DNA from: Micractinium sp. NFX-FRZ
Lineage: Eukaryota > Chlorophyta > Trebouxiophyceae > Chlorellales > Chlorellaceae
Direction of reading: 5' to 3'
Assembly (NCBI GenBank): GCA_029339195.1
Contig: JAPTJF010000004.1
Span: 470,998 to 534,997 of the forward strand
Length of the DNA: 64,000 bases
Shown: positions 62,426-64,000 of the stretch, in pieces
Numbering within the stretch: the first letter of the stretch is position 1
How the letters are laid out: every line of letters begins with the position of its first letter
The notes under the pieces: generated by a model
What the model was told of the DNA's origin: nothing
What the model saw: the letters and a program-made list of their open reading frames with translations, nothing else
Databases searched by the model: none
Made by a program: the position numbers and the translations under genes

Positions 62426-64000
62426 GCCGCCCGGCATGCCCCGCCGCCTCCCCTGTGCGGACTCCGGCTCTTACAGCCCAGCTGCGCCCCCGCGAGTCTG
62501 CCGGCCACCCCCGCCCCTTGGCCCGCCGTGAGTGATACAACGTGGTTAACCCCTGAGCAAGAGACTGCGCTGCTGCAGCACATTGGGTACTCACATCCCT
62601 TGCCGGTCACTGCTGCTGCTCAGCTTCCCCTCCTCCTGGATGCCATATACAAAGAGCTGCCATTAGCCCAGCGCAACTGGGGCCTGGCCTGGTACCAGCT
62701 GCTCCAGACGCTGTTAGACCCCCATGACCTCACCCTGCTCGACGCCTACCTGGCTGCAGGCCACTCCATTCTTGATGCCAGTACCTGCGCACACGGCACT
62801 GCCCTGCTGGGTAAATGCAGCCATGCCGTTGAACAGCTCCTCCCTGCACACCCCAGCATTGCTGCGCCCCTTGCAGACCCCCGGGCTATCAACCCGATGC
62901 TTGTATGCATATCCCAGAATGTGTGTGGGGCCCAAGCGCACGCCCAATCGATCTTCGACATCAACATGCAAGCACGGCCTGCGCTTGCCCTCTTTCAGGA
63001 ACATAAGGTGATGCCTTGCAAAAGCGCGGCTGCATGGTTGAAGCAAACTTGCCCGGATGCGAGGCTGCATTTGTCGTGCCACCCCGGCCGCCCCCGCCCC
63101 CAGGCGGGCACAAGCGTCTCTGTTCATAATGCATTGGTTGCACGCGGGGTGGAGCAGCAAGCGATGCCAGTGCCTAGTGCGCTACATGGTTATTTGACGC
63201 ATGTCCGCCTGGCAGCGCCAGGTGGGGTCCCCCGCCACTGCATGTCAATATACCTGCCATGCAATGGCAGCAGGACAGCTGTTGTGCAGGCGGCAACTGC
63301 CTACATCCAGCAGCTGGTTGCCGACCGCCCAAATGACAGGTATCTGGTGGGCGGGGACTTTAATGGGGTCATTCTCGGTACAGAGCGCAGCTCGGGGACC
63401 TTAACAGCCGCGGATCATGAGGTGCTCACGTTTCTATTGGCATGTGGGCTTGTGAGCGTGTTCTCTGCGTGCCCAGGGCTTAGGCCACCCACGTTCTCTT
63501 CTGCCCGGGCCTATGCCCGTCTTGACGACTTTGTGTGTAGGGCAGGGGACCCCCTTATTGCAGAGCTATCACTCACCCCCCAAGCACAAGTTTGGAGCAC
63601 CCCGGCGGCGCAACACTCTGATCACCTCCCTGTTTTCTTCCAGGCTACCGCGCTCGCGCTCCTCGGCACGCAGCTCCCCCCTGTGCAGCCCCCCTCGCGA
63701 CACGAGAGCGTCCCCGCCATCCAGCCGTTCCAGCGCCCCTTCCCCAAGGAGGCGCTAGGCAAGTTTAAGCACCAGGCGAGTGTGGCATGCGGGGAGCGAG
63801 CACTGGGATGTGCGAGTGACATATGCCGGGCGTTGTCTTCCATAGGGCAGGGGCAGACAATTGAGCCCGGTGCGCGCGACGCCTTGCTCGCTGCGGCTGA
63901 GCAGTGTATGGCAGGTGCTGTTTGTGTAGCCCGTGAATGCCTGCCCACGCGCCAGCCACGCCCCCCCCAGCTTAACAGGCCGCCTGTAGGGCAGTCTCTT
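62426..64000 (+). CDS. LINE ORF2, endonuclease part (runs off the window)
   Basis: This is the N-terminal part of a non-LTR retrotransposon polyprotein. The frame is open from 62426 (after a TAA at 62423) to the window end, about 525 codons. The endonuclease/exonuclease/phosphatase motifs appear in order: ISQNVCG (metal-binding Asn), LALFQEHKVM (catalytic Glu), MSIYLPCNG, YLVGGDFNGVI (GDFN), ARLDDFVC and the C-terminal catalytic SDHLPVFF. All key residues seem intact, so this part looks undamaged. The first in-frame ATG is far inside (near 62898). Translation may therefore begin at a non-ATG codon or by shifting from the overlapping frame that starts at ATG 62404 and ends at 62535. Reverse transcriptase is not in the window. 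Confidence 0.85.

Larger units (their letters stand above)
59413..64000 (+). mobile_element. LINE-like non-LTR retroelement, right end beyond the window
   Basis: An RRM-like ORF1 is followed on the same strand by an ORF2 that begins with an apurinic endonuclease domain, the standard order for L1-type elements. The reverse transcriptase should lie beyond 64000. The 5' boundary, target-site duplication and tail are not visible, so the extent is approximate. Confidence 0.75.

Noticed and set aside
61005..62531. 508-codon plus-strand frame between ORF1 and ORF2
   Set aside because: It overlaps the end of ORF1 in another frame and is Pro/Ser/Ala low complexity caused by C-rich DNA with few stop triplets.

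Overview
The window is nuclear DNA from a GC-rich, intron-dense green alga, most likely a trebouxiophyte of the Chlorella group. The evidence is the very high GC content, short C-rich introns ending in CAG, TGTAA polyadenylation motifs, a tandem pair of hiC6-like chloroplast LEA genes, and a LINE-type retroelement at the right edge. I assembled spliced models by hand. Fifteen of the seventeen coding loci, including partial ones, close in frame across all proposed splice sites or are single open frames. Species assignment is inference.

Layout, left to right: MFS transporter (-, 239-5626); multi-pass membrane protein of unknown function (+, 7453-9519); long LRR protein with an acylation-type N-terminus (-, 11679-17914); SixA-like histidine phosphatase (+, 19517-21233); CCT-domain regulator (-, 23178-24509); translation factor eIF3 subunit M (+, 25793-28495); 122-residue orphan (-, 29526-31005) whose intron holds a 34-bp repeat and an assembly gap; 748-residue low-complexity nuclear-type protein (+, 31772-34790); 190-residue membrane protein (-, 35708-36852); GT61-type glycosyltransferase (+, 37840-42357); mitochondrial Rho GTPase Miro (-, 42879-48787); IF1-like ATPase inhibitor (+, 49399-51048); two LEA paralogs (+, 51890-53764 and 54692-57001); 140-residue orphan (-, 57922-58636); and a LINE-like ORF1/ORF2 pair (+, 59413-61243 and 62426 to the window edge).

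Genes mostly alternate head-to-head and tail-to-tail. Convergent pairs carry facing TGTAA motifs, so most long gene-free stretches read as 3' UTRs or shared divergent promoters. Miro and the ATPase inhibitor, both mitochondrial, share one 611-bp divergent region.

The most striking pattern is not a gene. In at least nine genes the intron beside an exon contains a decayed or perfect copy of that exon's edge, including its splice site. These exon echoes range from a perfect 58-bp copy in Miro, to copies with an in-frame stop right after the acceptor (GT61, LEA, Miro), to a ten-copy minisatellite built from a 5' splice site. Together with about 10% GC-AG introns (9 of roughly 91 resolved), this suggests that introns here grow, shift or arise by local tandem duplication of exon-intron junctions.
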